From assembly GCF_001879205.1 (NCBI RefSeq), contig NZ_MLFK01000008.1, positions 182,720 to 246,719 of the forward strand: a stretch of DNA of 64,000 bases. The letters run 5' to 3'. This DNA comes from Flavobacterium johnsoniae (lineage in GTDB: Bacteria > Bacteroidota > Bacteroidia > Flavobacteriales > Flavobacteriaceae). Below the pieces are notes generated by a model that saw only the letters and a list, made by a program, of their open reading frames with translations, made no database searches and was not told where the DNA came from. This document shows, piece by piece, positions 9,092-17,383 of the stretch; the stretch's first letter is position 1, and each line of letters starts with the position of its first letter. The translations under genes were made by a program, and so were the position numbers.

Positions 9092-9967
9092 TTAAACATT
9101 TATGCTTTGTTTTCTTTTAAAATTTACTTCTGAAATAATAGTTGCCGCAAAAATAAGACTGCCTCCCAAAAGCAATCGTACCGAAAGGTTTTCGCCTAGA
9201 ATAAAGAAAGCTGCAATCGCACCAAAAATAGGTTCAAACAAATAGATAACGGCAACTCTTTCTGCCGATAAATAACGCTGGGAAATATTTGAAATCGTGT
9301 ACATATATGCTGTAGAAAACAAAGCACAGTAAACAACGCCAAGCCAAAATGTATTGTCTTTAGGAAACCAATCGGAATTTTGATCTGTAAGGGCCAAAAA
9401 GAAAGTCAGCATGGCACAGATTGCAAACATGGGAACGATTGACGTTAAAAGATTTTTAACAGCCGCATGTTTTTCTACAGAAATTAAATAAACAGCAAAA
9501 GCAAAAGCTCCGGCAATTGTGTATAAATCTCCCAGGTTTATGGTGAATTCTTCTTTTACGGCTATGACAAACAAACCGCATAATGCCGTTATGGCTGCTA
9601 TCCAGATTTTTAAAGGGATATTAGTTTTGTAAACGGTGAGTTTTATTAACGGAATAATAATGACACATAATCCGGCGATAAAAGAACACTGAGAAGCATC
9701 GGTGTATTTTAAACCGACGGTTTGCAGATGAATGCCTAAAAACATAGGAACTGCCAGGATAGCACCGGTTTTAATAGATTCGAAGGTGGTTTCTCTAACA
9801 TATTTCCAAAAAATTATGGTTAGAACCACTACGGCCATTAAAAAGCGATAGAATAAAAAGGTTGAGGGAGAATAATTCCCAACTGCCAGTTTGGTAACAG
9901 AATAGGATATTCCCCAAAAAGCAGTACCAATAATGAGTAAAACCAATAGAATTTGTTTTTGTTTCAT
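9092..9967 (-). CDS. EamA/DMT family transporter
   Basis: A 291-residue inner-membrane protein with ten hydrophobic segments arranged as two five-helix EamA repeats (about 1-140 and 150-285). Family motifs include WGISYSVTKLAVGNYSP at the start, FYRFLMAVVVL in helix 2, and LSAERVAVIYLFEPIFGAI in the second repeat. Such proteins usually export metabolites or amino acids; the substrate is not predictable. It follows the GNAT gene with one base between the stop and the next ATG, so the two are translated from one message. Confidence 0.88.
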   Translation of the reverse strand: MKQKQILLVLLIIGTAFWGISYSVTKLAVGNYSPSTFLFYRFLMAVVVLTIIFWKYVRETTFESIKTGAILAVPMFLGIHLQTVGLKYTDASQCSFIAGLCVIIIPLIKLTVYKTNIPLKIWIAAITALCGLFVIAVKEEFTINLGDLYTIAGAFAFAVYLISVEKHAAVKNLLTSIVPMFAICAMLTFFLALTDQNSDWFPKDNTFWLGVVYCALFSTAYMYTISNISQRYLSAERVAVIYLFEPIFGAIAAFFILGENLSVRLLLGGSLIFAATIISEVNFKRKQSINV

Positions 9968-9968
9968 T

Positions 9969-10490
9969 TTATTTTAAAACTTTTTTCATCATTAAATCCG
10001 TTTGTTCGTCATCGCCCAATTTGAAAATATGAGTTCCAAATTCTACAAAACCGTTTTTGGTGTAAAAGCTTACTGCCCTGAAATTATTTACCCAGACACC
10101 AAGCCAAATATAATCTGCTTTTATTTCCTCTCCTTTTTGCAGAGCCTGATTGTAAAGTTCCTGAGCCACTTTTTTACCATGAAATTCTTTTAAAACATAA
10201 ATACGTTCTATTTCGAGTGCGTTTTTATCCTTCATTTCGGTTTGAGCCTCGCCCGTATTTAATTTGAGGTAGCCAATTACTTTTCCTTCTAATTCTGCTA
10301 AATAAAAGTGAGAATCTTTATTTTGGAGTTCTGCTGTTAGTTTTTCGATGGCAAAACTTTCATTCAGATATTTGATCATATTTTCATCTGAATTGTTCGT
10401 AGCAAATGTTTCCGAAAAAGTAATTCTTCCTATAGTTTGAAGCCTTTCAGCATCAGCTATTAGGGCTTTATTTATTTTGATCGTATTCAT
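9969..10490 (-). CDS. GNAT family N-acetyltransferase
   Basis: A 173-residue cytoplasmic enzyme of the Gcn5-related fold. The acetyl-CoA-binding region is seen as IERIYVLKEFHGKKVAQELYNQAL (motif A; the usual Q/RxxGxG/A appears as HGKKVA). It is followed by YIWLGVWVNNFRAVSFYTKNGF, the common WxNxxAxxFYxxxGF motif B. Acceptor unknown. It is first in a two-gene unit with the EamA exporter, a pairing that could couple modification and export of a small molecule. It is divergent from a LysR gene, which may control it. Confidence 0.88.
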   Translation of the reverse strand: MNTIKINKALIADAERLQTIGRITFSETFATNNSDENMIKYLNESFAIEKLTAELQNKDSHFYLAELEGKVIGYLKLNTGEAQTEMKDKNALEIERIYVLKEFHGKKVAQELYNQALQKGEEIKADYIWLGVWVNNFRAVSFYTKNGFVEFGTHIFKLGDDEQTDLMMKKVLK

Positions 10491-10502
10491 TATATTAAAT
10501 TA

Positions 10503-10514
10503 TTAATGCATTAA
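10503..10514. promoter_or_regulatory. Palindrome TTAATGCATTAA in the GNAT/LysR divergent promoter
   Basis: A perfect 12-bp palindrome 13 bp upstream of the GNAT start and 41 bp upstream of the LysR start. Its place fits an operator of the LysR protein, although short AT-rich palindromes also arise by chance. Confidence 0.3.
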
Positions 10515-10554
10515 AACCTATTTTTTATTTGTATTAAATGCGTAAATTGCATCA

Positions 10555-11418
10555 ATGGATTTACAGCAGATTAAATATTTTTTGGCTCTTGCCCGCGAAC
10601 TTCATTTCTGGAATACTGCCGGAAAAATGAATATTACACAATCAGCTCTCAGCCGCCAGATTCAGTCCCTTGAAAACCAGCTGGGTGTCAAGTTGTTTGA
10701 ACGTAATAAACGCAATGTCAAACTTACGGATGCCGGTCGATTTCTTCAGGAAAAATGGGAAGTAGAACTCAGTAAACTAGAGTACATTCATCAATCGGCC
10801 CGACAGATTCATTTAGGCGAAAGCGGTACGATTACGATTTCTCATCCTGATTCTATTTCTGCTTCCATCATGCCGGATATTTTATCCCGAATATCGGATG
10901 CTTTTCCCAAATTAAAAATAAAACTGGTTCAGGTATTGTATGAAAACCAGCAGGATTTTCTTCTCAATTATAAAATCGATCTGGCTATTACCCGTGACAT
11001 TAATCATGCGCGCGATATAAAATCAGAAAAAATCTATACCGATAATTTATCGATCGTAGTTCCTGAGAATCATCCGTATCGAAAACTGGAAGACCTTACA
11101 AAAGAATCTCTTGCTAATCAAAAATTTATACTGCCTACTACAGACGAAGGAAGCAGTTACAGCGATTTGGTACAAGGATTATTTAACTCTTTTGAAAGCG
11201 CACCCGAAGTTTATCTTCATTCTGAATTTGGATCGGCGATTATTGCGTTGGTCCGAAAAGGACTCGGTATTGCCATATTACCGGATTCATACGTTTTTCA
11301 TGAAATTTCAGGCATCCGATTTATTAAGCTTCCGCTAAAAACAGATCTTTATCTTAATTGGAGAACCGAAGATCATAACCCCGTTCTGGCTAACGTTTTA
11401 AAACTCATTGTTTCTTAA
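10555..11418 (+). CDS. LysR family transcriptional regulator
   Basis: A 287-residue protein of normal LysR length. The N-terminal winged HTH (residues 1-60) has the classical MDLQQIKYFLALARELHF start and ITQSALSRQIQSLENQLGVKLFER recognition region. The effector-binding domain (about 88-287) follows, with GLGIAILPDSY near the end. It is divergent from the GNAT-EamA pair, the usual arrangement for a LysR and its targets. It converges with the ElaA-type gene with only 5 bp between stops. Confidence 0.92.
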   Translation: MDLQQIKYFLALARELHFWNTAGKMNITQSALSRQIQSLENQLGVKLFERNKRNVKLTDAGRFLQEKWEVELSKLEYIHQSARQIHLGESGTITISHPDSISASIMPDILSRISDAFPKLKIKLVQVLYENQQDFLLNYKIDLAITRDINHARDIKSEKIYTDNLSIVVPENHPYRKLEDLTKESLANQKFILPTTDEGSSYSDLVQGLFNSFESAPEVYLHSEFGSAIIALVRKGLGIAILPDSYVFHEISGIRFIKLPLKTDLYLNWRTEDHNPVLANVLKLIVS

Positions 11419-11423
11419 ACCTA

Positions 11424-11870
11424 TTAGACCCGTAACATTTCGATATGCGGAATTCCGTCTTCATCATACACTTCTCCCTTCTCAACAAATCCAAGAGATT
11501 GATAAAACCTGGATAAATGATATTGCGCGCCAATACGAATAGGACCATTTCCGAATTTTTCGTAACAGCCTTCAATTGAGGCTTCCATAAGTTTTTTTCC
11601 TAACCCTAATCCGCGGTGAGAGTTAGAGATTACCACTCTTCCTATAGAAATTTCCTTAAAAGATAAACCTGCCGGAACTAAACGCGTGCTTCCTGCAAAT
11701 TCATTATTTACGTAATATAGAAGATGAAAACTCTTTTGGTCTTTATTATCGAGATCGAGATAAGGACAATTTTGTTCTACCACAAAAATTTCACTTCTTA
11801 AACGAAGCATGGCGTACAATTCGATATTGGTTAATTCATCAAATGATTTAATAGTATAGCTTAAAGTCAT
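11424..11870 (-). CDS. ElaA-like GNAT N-acetyltransferase
   Basis: A 148-residue GNAT protein of the ElaA subfamily. The features LRSEIFVVEQNCPYLDLD, ISIGRVVISNSHRGLGLGKKLM (with the RGLGLGK acetyl-CoA loop) and GAQYHLSRFYQSLGF are all typical. The cellular substrate of ElaA proteins is not established. It is a single gene, transcribed from the AT-rich 184-bp gap to its right. Confidence 0.9.
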   Translation of the reverse strand: MTLSYTIKSFDELTNIELYAMLRLRSEIFVVEQNCPYLDLDNKDQKSFHLLYYVNNEFAGSTRLVPAGLSFKEISIGRVVISNSHRGLGLGKKLMEASIEGCYEKFGNGPIRIGAQYHLSRFYQSLGFVEKGEVYDEDGIPHIEMLRV

Positions 11871-11988
11871 ATTTTACCTGGTTTGCTGCTTTTTCTGGCA
11901 AATATAAAACTGGAAATAATGATATAAAATGCTTATTTTTTATCATGTGATGCATAAAATGCATTAGTCTGTTTTTTTTTAAAATAAA

Positions 11989-12032
11989 AAAGCGAAATAC
12001 TTTCCTGAAAATGGATTAAAGTATTTCGCTTT
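11989..12032 (-). terminator. Terminator of the SMR exporter gene
   Basis: Perfect 15-bp stem AAAGCGAAATACTTT / AAAGTATTTCGCTTT with a 14-base loop. On the minus strand it is followed by a T-rich run. Confidence 0.8.
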
Positions 12033-12054
12033 CAAAGCTTTAGGTTAAAATATA

Positions 12055-12381
12055 TTAATGTGATACTGCTTTAAGTCCCACAATAGAAGCAACCAGAGTA
12101 GTAAGAAAAAATATGCGCCAAAAAGCAGCAGGTTCTTTAAACAAAAATATTCCCATAAGTACTGTTCCAACAGCACCAATTCCAGTCCAAATAGCATACG
12201 CGGTTCCTAGCGGAAGTGTTTCGGCAGCTTTTATCAGTAATAGCATACTGACAGTTATCGAGATAAAAAAGCCGATATACCAATAATACATTTCCATGCC
12301 TGTAGTTTCTTTTGCTTTTCCAAGACAAGTTGCAAAGGCTACTTCAAAAAGTCCTGCAATAATTAAAATAATCCAGTTCAT
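12055..12381 (-). CDS. SMR family exporter, SugE/Gdx (guanidinium) type
   Basis: A 108-residue inner-membrane protein with four transmembrane helices. The essential proton/substrate Glu13 is in LFEVAFA. The segment TAYAIWTGIGAVGTVLMG in helix 3 is the dimer-packing motif shared by SugE-type SMR proteins, many of which export guanidinium. It works as an antiparallel homodimer. No guanidine riboswitch was recognised upstream. A Crp/Fnr-type regulator gene lies 71 bp upstream on the same strand and may be co-transcribed with it. Confidence 0.88.
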   Translation of the reverse strand: MNWIILIIAGLFEVAFATCLGKAKETTGMEMYYWYIGFFISITVSMLLLIKAAETLPLGTAYAIWTGIGAVGTVLMGIFLFKEPAAFWRIFFLTTLVASIVGLKAVSH

Positions 12382-12452
12382 ATAGTTAAAATTTTATGGA
12401 GCAAAGTTCCTTCTCTGCATTCAGAAAAAATTTAACAAATGATAAAAAATAT

Positions 12453-13016
12453 TTATTTTAATTCAGCGCGAATTCTGCTTAGGCTGACTTGTGTAATGCC
12501 GAGATAAGAGGCAATATGTCCCAATTGTATTCTTTTAATCAGTTCAGGATGATTTGTGATAAGATCTAAATAACGTTCAGATGCGTTTTTAAAGAGTTTA
12601 GAAATTAATCGTTCTTCTGTTTTAATGAGTTCTCTTTCGGCAAATTTCCGGCCCCAGTTGGCAATATGAATATCAGAATTAAACAATTGCTGCAAATTGG
12701 CTGTTTTTAATTCATAGAGTTCACAGTCTTCCAAAAGTTCGATATTTTCATAACCATTTTGATTTTCAACATAGCTTTTCATGGAGATAATGGTTTCTCC
12801 TTCTTTACCAAACCAAAAAGTTACATCGCTGTCATCTTCATCAATGTAAGCCCTTACAATTCCTTTTTTAATAAAGTAAATGCTCGATTCAACCTTGCCC
12901 GCTTTTAATATAATATGTCCTTTTGGATAGGTTACTGAGTTGATTGTCAGTAATAAATCTTTTTTTGACTGTTCAGGCAATAGAAAGATGTGATCCAGAA
13001 TAGTTGAAATGTCCAT
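12453..13016 (-). CDS. Crp/Fnr family transcriptional regulator
   Basis: A 187-residue protein with an N-terminal cyclic-nucleotide-binding-like beta-barrel (about 10-120) and a short C-terminal HTH (IQLGHIASYLGITQVSLSRIRAEL). The barrel lacks the classical cAMP-binding signature, and no iron-sulphur Cys cluster is visible, so the ligand is unknown. Such short Crp-like proteins are abundant in Flavobacterium. The palindrome at 13040-13061 is just upstream and could be its own operator. The SMR exporter is the likely downstream target. Confidence 0.88.
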   Translation of the reverse strand: MDISTILDHIFLLPEQSKKDLLLTINSVTYPKGHIILKAGKVESSIYFIKKGIVRAYIDEDDSDVTFWFGKEGETIISMKSYVENQNGYENIELLEDCELYELKTANLQQLFNSDIHIANWGRKFAERELIKTEERLISKLFKNASERYLDLITNHPELIKRIQLGHIASYLGITQVSLSRIRAELK

Positions 13017-13039
13017 TTTTGGTATTGATTTGTTTTTAA

Positions 13040-13061
13040 AAATAATAAGTTCTTATTATTT
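13040..13061. promoter_or_regulatory. 22-bp palindrome upstream of the Crp/Fnr gene
   Basis: Arms AATAATAAG and CTTATTATT surround a 2-base centre, with one more matched A/T pair outside. It lies 24 bp upstream of the regulator's start codon. The 283-bp gap up to the alcohol dehydrogenase is otherwise AT-rich and shows no gene. Confidence 0.4.
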
Positions 13062-13300
13062 AGGATAAAGTTATTAAATTTGATAGAAGACAAAAGATAA
13101 AATTGAATAAATGAGGTAATTGCAGGTACTTAACCTTCCTTTTATTTTTACTGTTTTTTGCTTTTAATTTTAATTTCTGTCGTTTTCTGCCCCGTCTTAT
13201 TATATTTTAAAATTGTTTGAATTTCATAAGTAAATGTTTCTTTTCTGTTATTTTAAGGCAAGAAGCTGTTTTAATTTTACAACTTAAAATCTAAAAAAAT

Positions 13301-14359
13301 ATGAATACAAGTAGCACAAAAGCATTTGGTACAAAAGCAGCAGACGCATTGCTGGAAGAAATGACAATTGCACGCAGAGAAGTTTTGCCAAAAGACGTTG
13401 AGATCGAAATTCTATACTGTGGTGTATGTCATTCTGATTTGCATACGGCCAGAAACGACTGGGGAGGAAGTTTGTATCCTGCAGTTCCAGGGCATGAAAT
13501 TGTAGGGAGAGTTACAAAAGTAGGTAATGAAGTTACAAAACTAAAAGTAGGAGATCTGGCTGGAGTAGGCTGCCTGGTTGATTCTTGTCATACTTGCGAC
13601 AGTTGTAAACAAGATTTAGAACAATACTGTTTAAACGGATTTACAGGAACTTACAACGGAAAGGATAAACATATTGGCGGACACACGTTTGGTGGTTATT
13701 CTGAAAAAGTAGTTGTAGACGAGCATTTTGTTCTAAAAGTGCCTGCAAACTTAAATTTAGCAGCGGTTGCCCCTTTACTTTGTGCAGGAATTACAACCTG
13801 GTCACCATTAAGACACTGGAAAGTAGGAAAAGGAAGTAAGGTTGCTGTAGTTGGTTTAGGCGGATTAGGGCACATGGCAATTAAACTGGCAAAAGGTTTA
13901 GGAGCAGAAGTTACATTGTTTTCAAGAACTCCGGACAAAATACAAGATGCAATCGAGTTGGGAGCAGATTCTGTAATTATTTCTACAGATGACCAGCAGA
14001 TGAAATCAGTAAGCGGTAAATACGATCTTATTATCGATACGGTTCCTTATGTGCATGATGTAAATCCTTATGTGGCTACCTTAAATATCAATGGAACTTT
14101 AGTTTTAGTGGGGTATTTAGGAGGTTTGGAGCCAATTTTGAATACCGTGCCCATGATTATGGGAAGAAAATCTGTAGCAGGTTCTGTAATTGGCGGTATT
14201 GCCGAGACACAAGAAATGCTTGATTTTTGTGGTGAACATAATATTGTTTCGGAAATTGAAATTATTAAAATGCAGGAAATCAATGAAGCATACGAAAGAA
14301 TGCTGAAAAGCGACGTAAGATATCGTTTTGTAATTGATATGGATTCTCTTAAATCTTAA
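13301..14359 (+). CDS. Zinc-dependent NAD(P)-linked alcohol dehydrogenase (YahK/CAD type)
   Basis: A 352-residue medium-chain dehydrogenase that reduces aldehydes or oxidises primary alcohols. Catalytic zinc ligands are seen in CGVCHSDLH (Cys43) and PGHEIVG (His65, Glu66). The structural zinc is held by the CxxCxxCx7C cluster in DSCHTCDSCKQDLEQYC. The Rossmann fold is GLGGLGHMAIKLAKGLGAEV, followed by FSRTPDK; the Ser-Arg after strand 2 suggests NADP(H) preference, as in YahK and cinnamyl alcohol dehydrogenases. Cytoplasmic. It is a single-gene unit ending at a terminator that faces the SDR gene. Confidence 0.93.
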   Translation: MNTSSTKAFGTKAADALLEEMTIARREVLPKDVEIEILYCGVCHSDLHTARNDWGGSLYPAVPGHEIVGRVTKVGNEVTKLKVGDLAGVGCLVDSCHTCDSCKQDLEQYCLNGFTGTYNGKDKHIGGHTFGGYSEKVVVDEHFVLKVPANLNLAAVAPLLCAGITTWSPLRHWKVGKGSKVAVVGLGGLGHMAIKLAKGLGAEVTLFSRTPDKIQDAIELGADSVIISTDDQQMKSVSGKYDLIIDTVPYVHDVNPYVATLNINGTLVLVGYLGGLEPILNTVPMIMGRKSVAGSVIGGIAETQEMLDFCGEHNIVSEIEIIKMQEINEAYERMLKSDVRYRFVIDMDSLKS

Positions 14360-14378
14360 TTCAGGGTTTATAGAAAAC

Positions 14379-14409
14379 AAAAAGGCAATCTTAACAAGAT
14401 TGCCTTTTT
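14379..14409. terminator. Bidirectional terminator between alcohol dehydrogenase and SDR
   Basis: Fourteen-base stem AAAAAGGCAATCTT / AAGATTGCCTTTTT with a 3-base loop (AAC). It works for both converging genes. Confidence 0.88.
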
Positions 14410-14427
14410 GTTTAAAATGTTATTTGA

Positions 14428-15234
14428 TTATCCGTGCGCTGCTACAGAAACGTCATTCCATTTTTCCCAGGTTGCTAATTTTTGTTCGTAGTTTTGTTTT
14501 ACGAACGGAAGAGCCACTCTTCCTAATAACAAGCGTAATGGAGGATTTTCACTTTCAACCAGTTTAAGAATTGCTGGTGAAGTTGCTTCAACAATTCCGA
14601 AATCATTTTCTGATTCTGAAAATGCTTTTTTAAGACCATCATAAACAGGATTGCTTTCGCTGCTTATTCCGGTATGCCAAATATTTGATGCATAACCATT
14701 TGGCTCTACAAGCGTAACATTGATTCCAAATTGTTTTACTTCTGTGGCTAAAGTTTCGCTTAAACCTTCGATAGCAAATTTTGAAGCATTATAAAGTCCC
14801 ATAGTTGGCAGAGCAGCCAGTCCTAAAATAGAAGAAACCTGAATAATATGTCCGCTTTTTTGCTCTCTCATAATGGGTAAAACTGCTTGTGTAAGCCATA
14901 AAGTACCGAAGAAATTAGTTTCAAATTGTGCTCTTGCTTCTTCCTGAGTTGCTTCTTCTACGGCTCCGGTTAGGGCATAGCCTGCATTGTTAATCAAAAT
15001 ATCGATTGTTCCAAAATGCTGTTTTACTTTTTGCACCACTGATAGTGATTCTTCGCGATTGTCTACATCCAGCTTTAAAGCCAAAACGGATTCGCCGTAT
15101 TTTTCTTTTAAATCGTTTAAAGTTTCCACGTTACGGGCCGTAGCCGCAACTTTGTATCCTTTTGCTAAAAATGCTTCTGCCCAGGCTTTTCCAAAACCTT
15201 TTGATGCTCCTGTAATTAAAATTGTTTTTGACAT
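14428..15234 (-). CDS. Short-chain dehydrogenase/reductase
   Basis: A 268-residue classical SDR. The nucleotide-binding motif is TGASKGFGKAWAEAFLAKG, with AATARN after strand 2 (Arg suggests NADP(H)). The NNAGYA motif and the catalytic YNASK (Tyr-x-x-x-Lys, preceded by the Ser of SSILG) are intact. Substrate unknown. An operator-like site at 15354-15366 that matches the TetR gene's own operator lies 120 bp upstream, and the TetR gene is the next gene on the same strand. A TetR-repressed aldehyde or xenobiotic reductase is therefore the likely role. Confidence 0.92.
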   Translation of the reverse strand: MSKTILITGASKGFGKAWAEAFLAKGYKVAATARNVETLNDLKEKYGESVLALKLDVDNREESLSVVQKVKQHFGTIDILINNAGYALTGAVEEATQEEARAQFETNFFGTLWLTQAVLPIMREQKSGHIIQVSSILGLAALPTMGLYNASKFAIEGLSETLATEVKQFGINVTLVEPNGYASNIWHTGISSESNPVYDGLKKAFSESENDFGIVEATSPAILKLVESENPPLRLLLGRVALPFVKQNYEQKLATWEKWNDVSVAAHG

Positions 15235-15276
15235 TGTGTTTTTTATTTGTTGTTAATTAATGTGTTGTTTATGTTT

Positions 15277-15330
15277 TGTTGTTTGTTGTTTATTGTTTGT
15301 TGTTTATTGTTTGTGGTTTATTGTTTGTGT
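15277..15330. repeat. Imperfect tandem repeat of TGTTTGTTGTTTAT
   Basis: A roughly 14-bp T/G-rich unit is repeated about three to four times with small changes (GTTTGTTGTTTATT, then GTTTGTGGTTTATT). It sits between the TetR-type operator and the SDR start, in the probable untranslated leader of the SDR message. Confidence 0.6.
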
Positions 15331-15353
15331 TGGAATTTTATTTAAAACAAAAG

Positions 15354-15366
15354 TGACTGATCGGTC
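15354..15366. promoter_or_regulatory. Candidate TetR operator in front of the SDR gene
   Basis: TGACTGATCGGTC is 11/13 identical, without gaps, to TGACCGATTGGTC in the palindrome ahead of the TetR gene. Its position just upstream of the SDR leader suggests that the TetR protein controls the SDR gene. Confidence 0.55.
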
Positions 15367-15385
15367 TTTTTTTTGATAAAAAAAA

Positions 15386-15973
15386 TTAGAAGCTGTTTTC
15401 CTCTATTAAATTTTTAAGCGTTTTGGCCACGACCTGCATTTTATCATTGTTTCCGGACATTCTTGACATTAAATGACCGCCTTCGAGCATGGCAAACATT
15501 GCGATTGCAAATTCAGCAGCGTTCAAGTCTGCTTTAAATTCTTTATTTGAAATTCCGTTTTCTATAATACCGGCTAATAACTGCTGGCTTTGTTTAATAG
15601 CGTTGTTTACTTTTTCTTTTACGGTTGGATTCGTGTCATCTGCTTCTGTCCCAAAATTCAATAAAGGACAACCGCCTGTAACGGGTGGGTGAGTAGGATT
15701 GCTAAAAAAATCAATGTAAGTAAATAAAGCTTCTTTTGCACTTTTGCATCTGCTTAAAGCAGCCTGAAGTTTAATTGATAATACCTTTACGTTATGATCA
15801 ACAGCAGCACAGGCGAGTACTTCTTTATTTTCAAAATGAACATACATACTGCCTTTAGACAATTTGGTAGCTTCCATAATATCGCTCATAGAAGTAGCGG
15901 CAATTCCTTTTGTATTAAAAATAGGAGCGGCTTTTTCTATAATAAATTGTCTGGTTTCTTCACCTTTTGCCAT
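15386..15973 (-). CDS. TetR/AcrR family transcriptional repressor
   Basis: A 195-residue regulator. The N-terminal HTH (about 8-55) is typical: IIEKAAPIFNTKGIAATSMSDIMEATKLSKGSMYVHFENKE. The helical ligand domain contains PVTGGCPLLNFGTEADD, a segment common in YxaF/LmrA-type TetR proteins, with a Cys that could react with electrophiles. The palindrome between 15997 and 16020, 24 bp upstream of its ATG, fits autorepression. The half-site near the SDR gene points to a two-gene regulon responding to a reactive aldehyde or quinone (inference). Confidence 0.92.
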   Translation of the reverse strand: MAKGEETRQFIIEKAAPIFNTKGIAATSMSDIMEATKLSKGSMYVHFENKEVLACAAVDHNVKVLSIKLQAALSRCKSAKEALFTYIDFFSNPTHPPVTGGCPLLNFGTEADDTNPTVKEKVNNAIKQSQQLLAGIIENGISNKEFKADLNAAEFAIAMFAMLEGGHLMSRMSGNNDKMQVVAKTLKNLIEENSF

Positions 15974-15996
15974 GATAGCTGAATTTTACACTGCAA

Positions 15997-16020
15997 ATAT
16001 ATGACCGATTGGTCATATAT
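15997..16020. promoter_or_regulatory. Palindromic TetR autoregulatory operator
   Basis: Ten-base arms ATATATGACC and GGTCATATAT flank a 4-base centre (GATT). The core GACC-N4-GGTC is a common TetR-family operator. It lies directly upstream of the TetR gene. Confidence 0.7.
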
Positions 16021-16068
16021 GCAACTATTTTTTAATTTTTTTTATTTCCAGAGTAATTTATCACTAAA

Positions 16069-16094
16069 AAAAGCGTGCTTTAAGGCACGCTTTT
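16069..16094 (-). terminator. Terminator of the metal-uptake operon
   Basis: Ten-base stem AAAAGCGTGC / GCACGCTTTT, extendable by wobble pairs through the TTTAAG loop. On the minus strand it is followed by a run of T. It lies 22 bp after the AztD-like stop codon. Confidence 0.8.
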
Positions 16095-16116
16095 CCAATA
16101 GCTTAAGTATCTGTAT

Positions 16117-17343
16117 TTAATGACTTTTGCTATTCTCAAACCCCAGAATTGTAATCATATACGGCGTAGTCGAAACTTTAATTTTGTTTACAATTGCCGT
16201 CTTTTCAAAGCTATATTGCAGTAATTCTCCTGTTGATGGCGAAGTGATATACGCAAAATTGGCTGTTAATTGTATTTGTGGTTTCAATGGTGCATCAGCT
16301 GCTGTTTCTCCAATAATTTTAGATTCTTTTTCAACTTGGAGGCTGTTTAGGTTAAATAATTTAAACTCACCCGAATGCAATAAAACGCCTAGCTTTTTAT
16401 GATCATAGCTTACTTTGCACTGCATAATTTTTGTATTTTCAATGATTGGTTTTATGGTTCCGTTTACCACATCAATCAAATATGCGCCTTTTGCGGCCGT
16501 GTATCCCACAAATTTACCGCTGTAATCTGTTTCTAAAATCGTTCCGAACCAAGCCGTTCCAAAATCCTCAGGAAAAGCAATTAGTTTTTGTTTTCCACTG
16601 CTTTCTACAACCAAAACACCACTTGCAGAGCCAAAAACAGCATAAGTTCCGTCAGAAGCATTTCCGTGAATCCCTTTTGTAGTAAGGGCTGGATCGAATA
16701 AAGTTTTACCTGTATTGTCTATAATTTTTACTTTTTCGGGAAGTGTTCCTGCAACCGAATTATCTTTTACCGTAATAGCATACGTTCCGTTCGAGAAAGC
16801 AGCCATTGCGCCATGATGCGCCAAAAGTCCTGCATTGATAATTTTAAATTTAGCTCCAGCTGTATTAACCTCTGTTTCTTTTGCAACAGATAAAGTTCCG
16901 TCGCCGTCATTAAAAGTCAGGATTTCTCCAATTTTACTTTTAAAGTGAGTTGGAAGCGGCGACTGGCCAGTTAAGGCACCAAATTTTGGTAATCCGTCAA
17001 CATCCACATGATCGCCATGGCCTTCAAATCCGCTGTCAAAAGTTTCGACCGTATTATCTGCCCTGTGGACAATTCCGGCATATCGCCCTGATTCTGTTGT
17101 GTAAAGAGAAGATTTTGCAAATTTGGCGTTAAAAAATGCTGCAGTAGCATCTACCGGATTTACAAGTGTAAGCTGCGTCGTTTTTTCATCCGAAAGCAAA
17201 ATTCTTAAATATTTGAATTCCGTTACTGCTTCATCAGGAGCAGGAGCAGGAGCAGGAGCAGGAGTGTCGTCGTCATTGCTGCAGGAAATTGCAAAAAGAG
17301 ACAAAGCGAATAAGAAAATCAGTTTGAAATAAGTTTTTTTCAT
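16117..17343 (-). CDS. AztD-like beta-propeller lipoprotein (probable zinc chaperone)
   Basis: A 408-residue lipoprotein. The signal peptide ends in FAISC (Cys21), followed by SNDDD, an acidic pattern resembling the Flavobacterium surface-export signal. A PAPAPAPAPDE linker comes next. The remainder shows repeated blade-like segments. It contains EGHGDHVDVDG and LLAHHGAMAAFSNGTYAIT, His-rich stretches like those I associate with the periplasmic zinc metallochaperone AztD, and DGDGTLSVAKE also fits that family. It is the last gene of an operon with a TonB receptor and two DUF4625-type lipoproteins, which supports a part in metal capture at the surface or in the periplasm. The AztD assignment is from memory of the family and should be treated as probable. 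Confidence 0.62.
   Translation of the reverse strand: MKKTYFKLIFLFALSLFAISCSNDDDTPAPAPAPAPDEAVTEFKYLRILLSDEKTTQLTLVNPVDATAAFFNAKFAKSSLYTTESGRYAGIVHRADNTVETFDSGFEGHGDHVDVDGLPKFGALTGQSPLPTHFKSKIGEILTFNDGDGTLSVAKETEVNTAGAKFKIINAGLLAHHGAMAAFSNGTYAITVKDNSVAGTLPEKVKIIDNTGKTLFDPALTTKGIHGNASDGTYAVFGSASGVLVVESSGKQKLIAFPEDFGTAWFGTILETDYSGKFVGYTAAKGAYLIDVVNGTIKPIIENTKIMQCKVSYDHKKLGVLLHSGEFKLFNLNSLQVEKESKIIGETAADAPLKPQIQLTANFAYITSPSTGELLQYSFEKTAIVNKIKVSTTPYMITILGFENSKSH
17235..17263. repeat. GCAGGA hexamer repeat coding the Pro-Ala linker
   Basis: About four tandem copies of GCAGGA (plus strand) encode the alternating Ala-Pro linker after the lipidated N-terminus. Loss or gain of units would keep the frame and only change the linker length. 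Confidence 0.7.
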
Positions 17344-17383
17344 TGTAAGTGTATTTAGGGTTAATTTTTATGATTTTTTTGAA

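Noticed and set aside
12137..12328. Alternative frame inside the SMR gene
   Set aside because: It lies wholly within the SMR exporter frame, whose motifs and length are correct.
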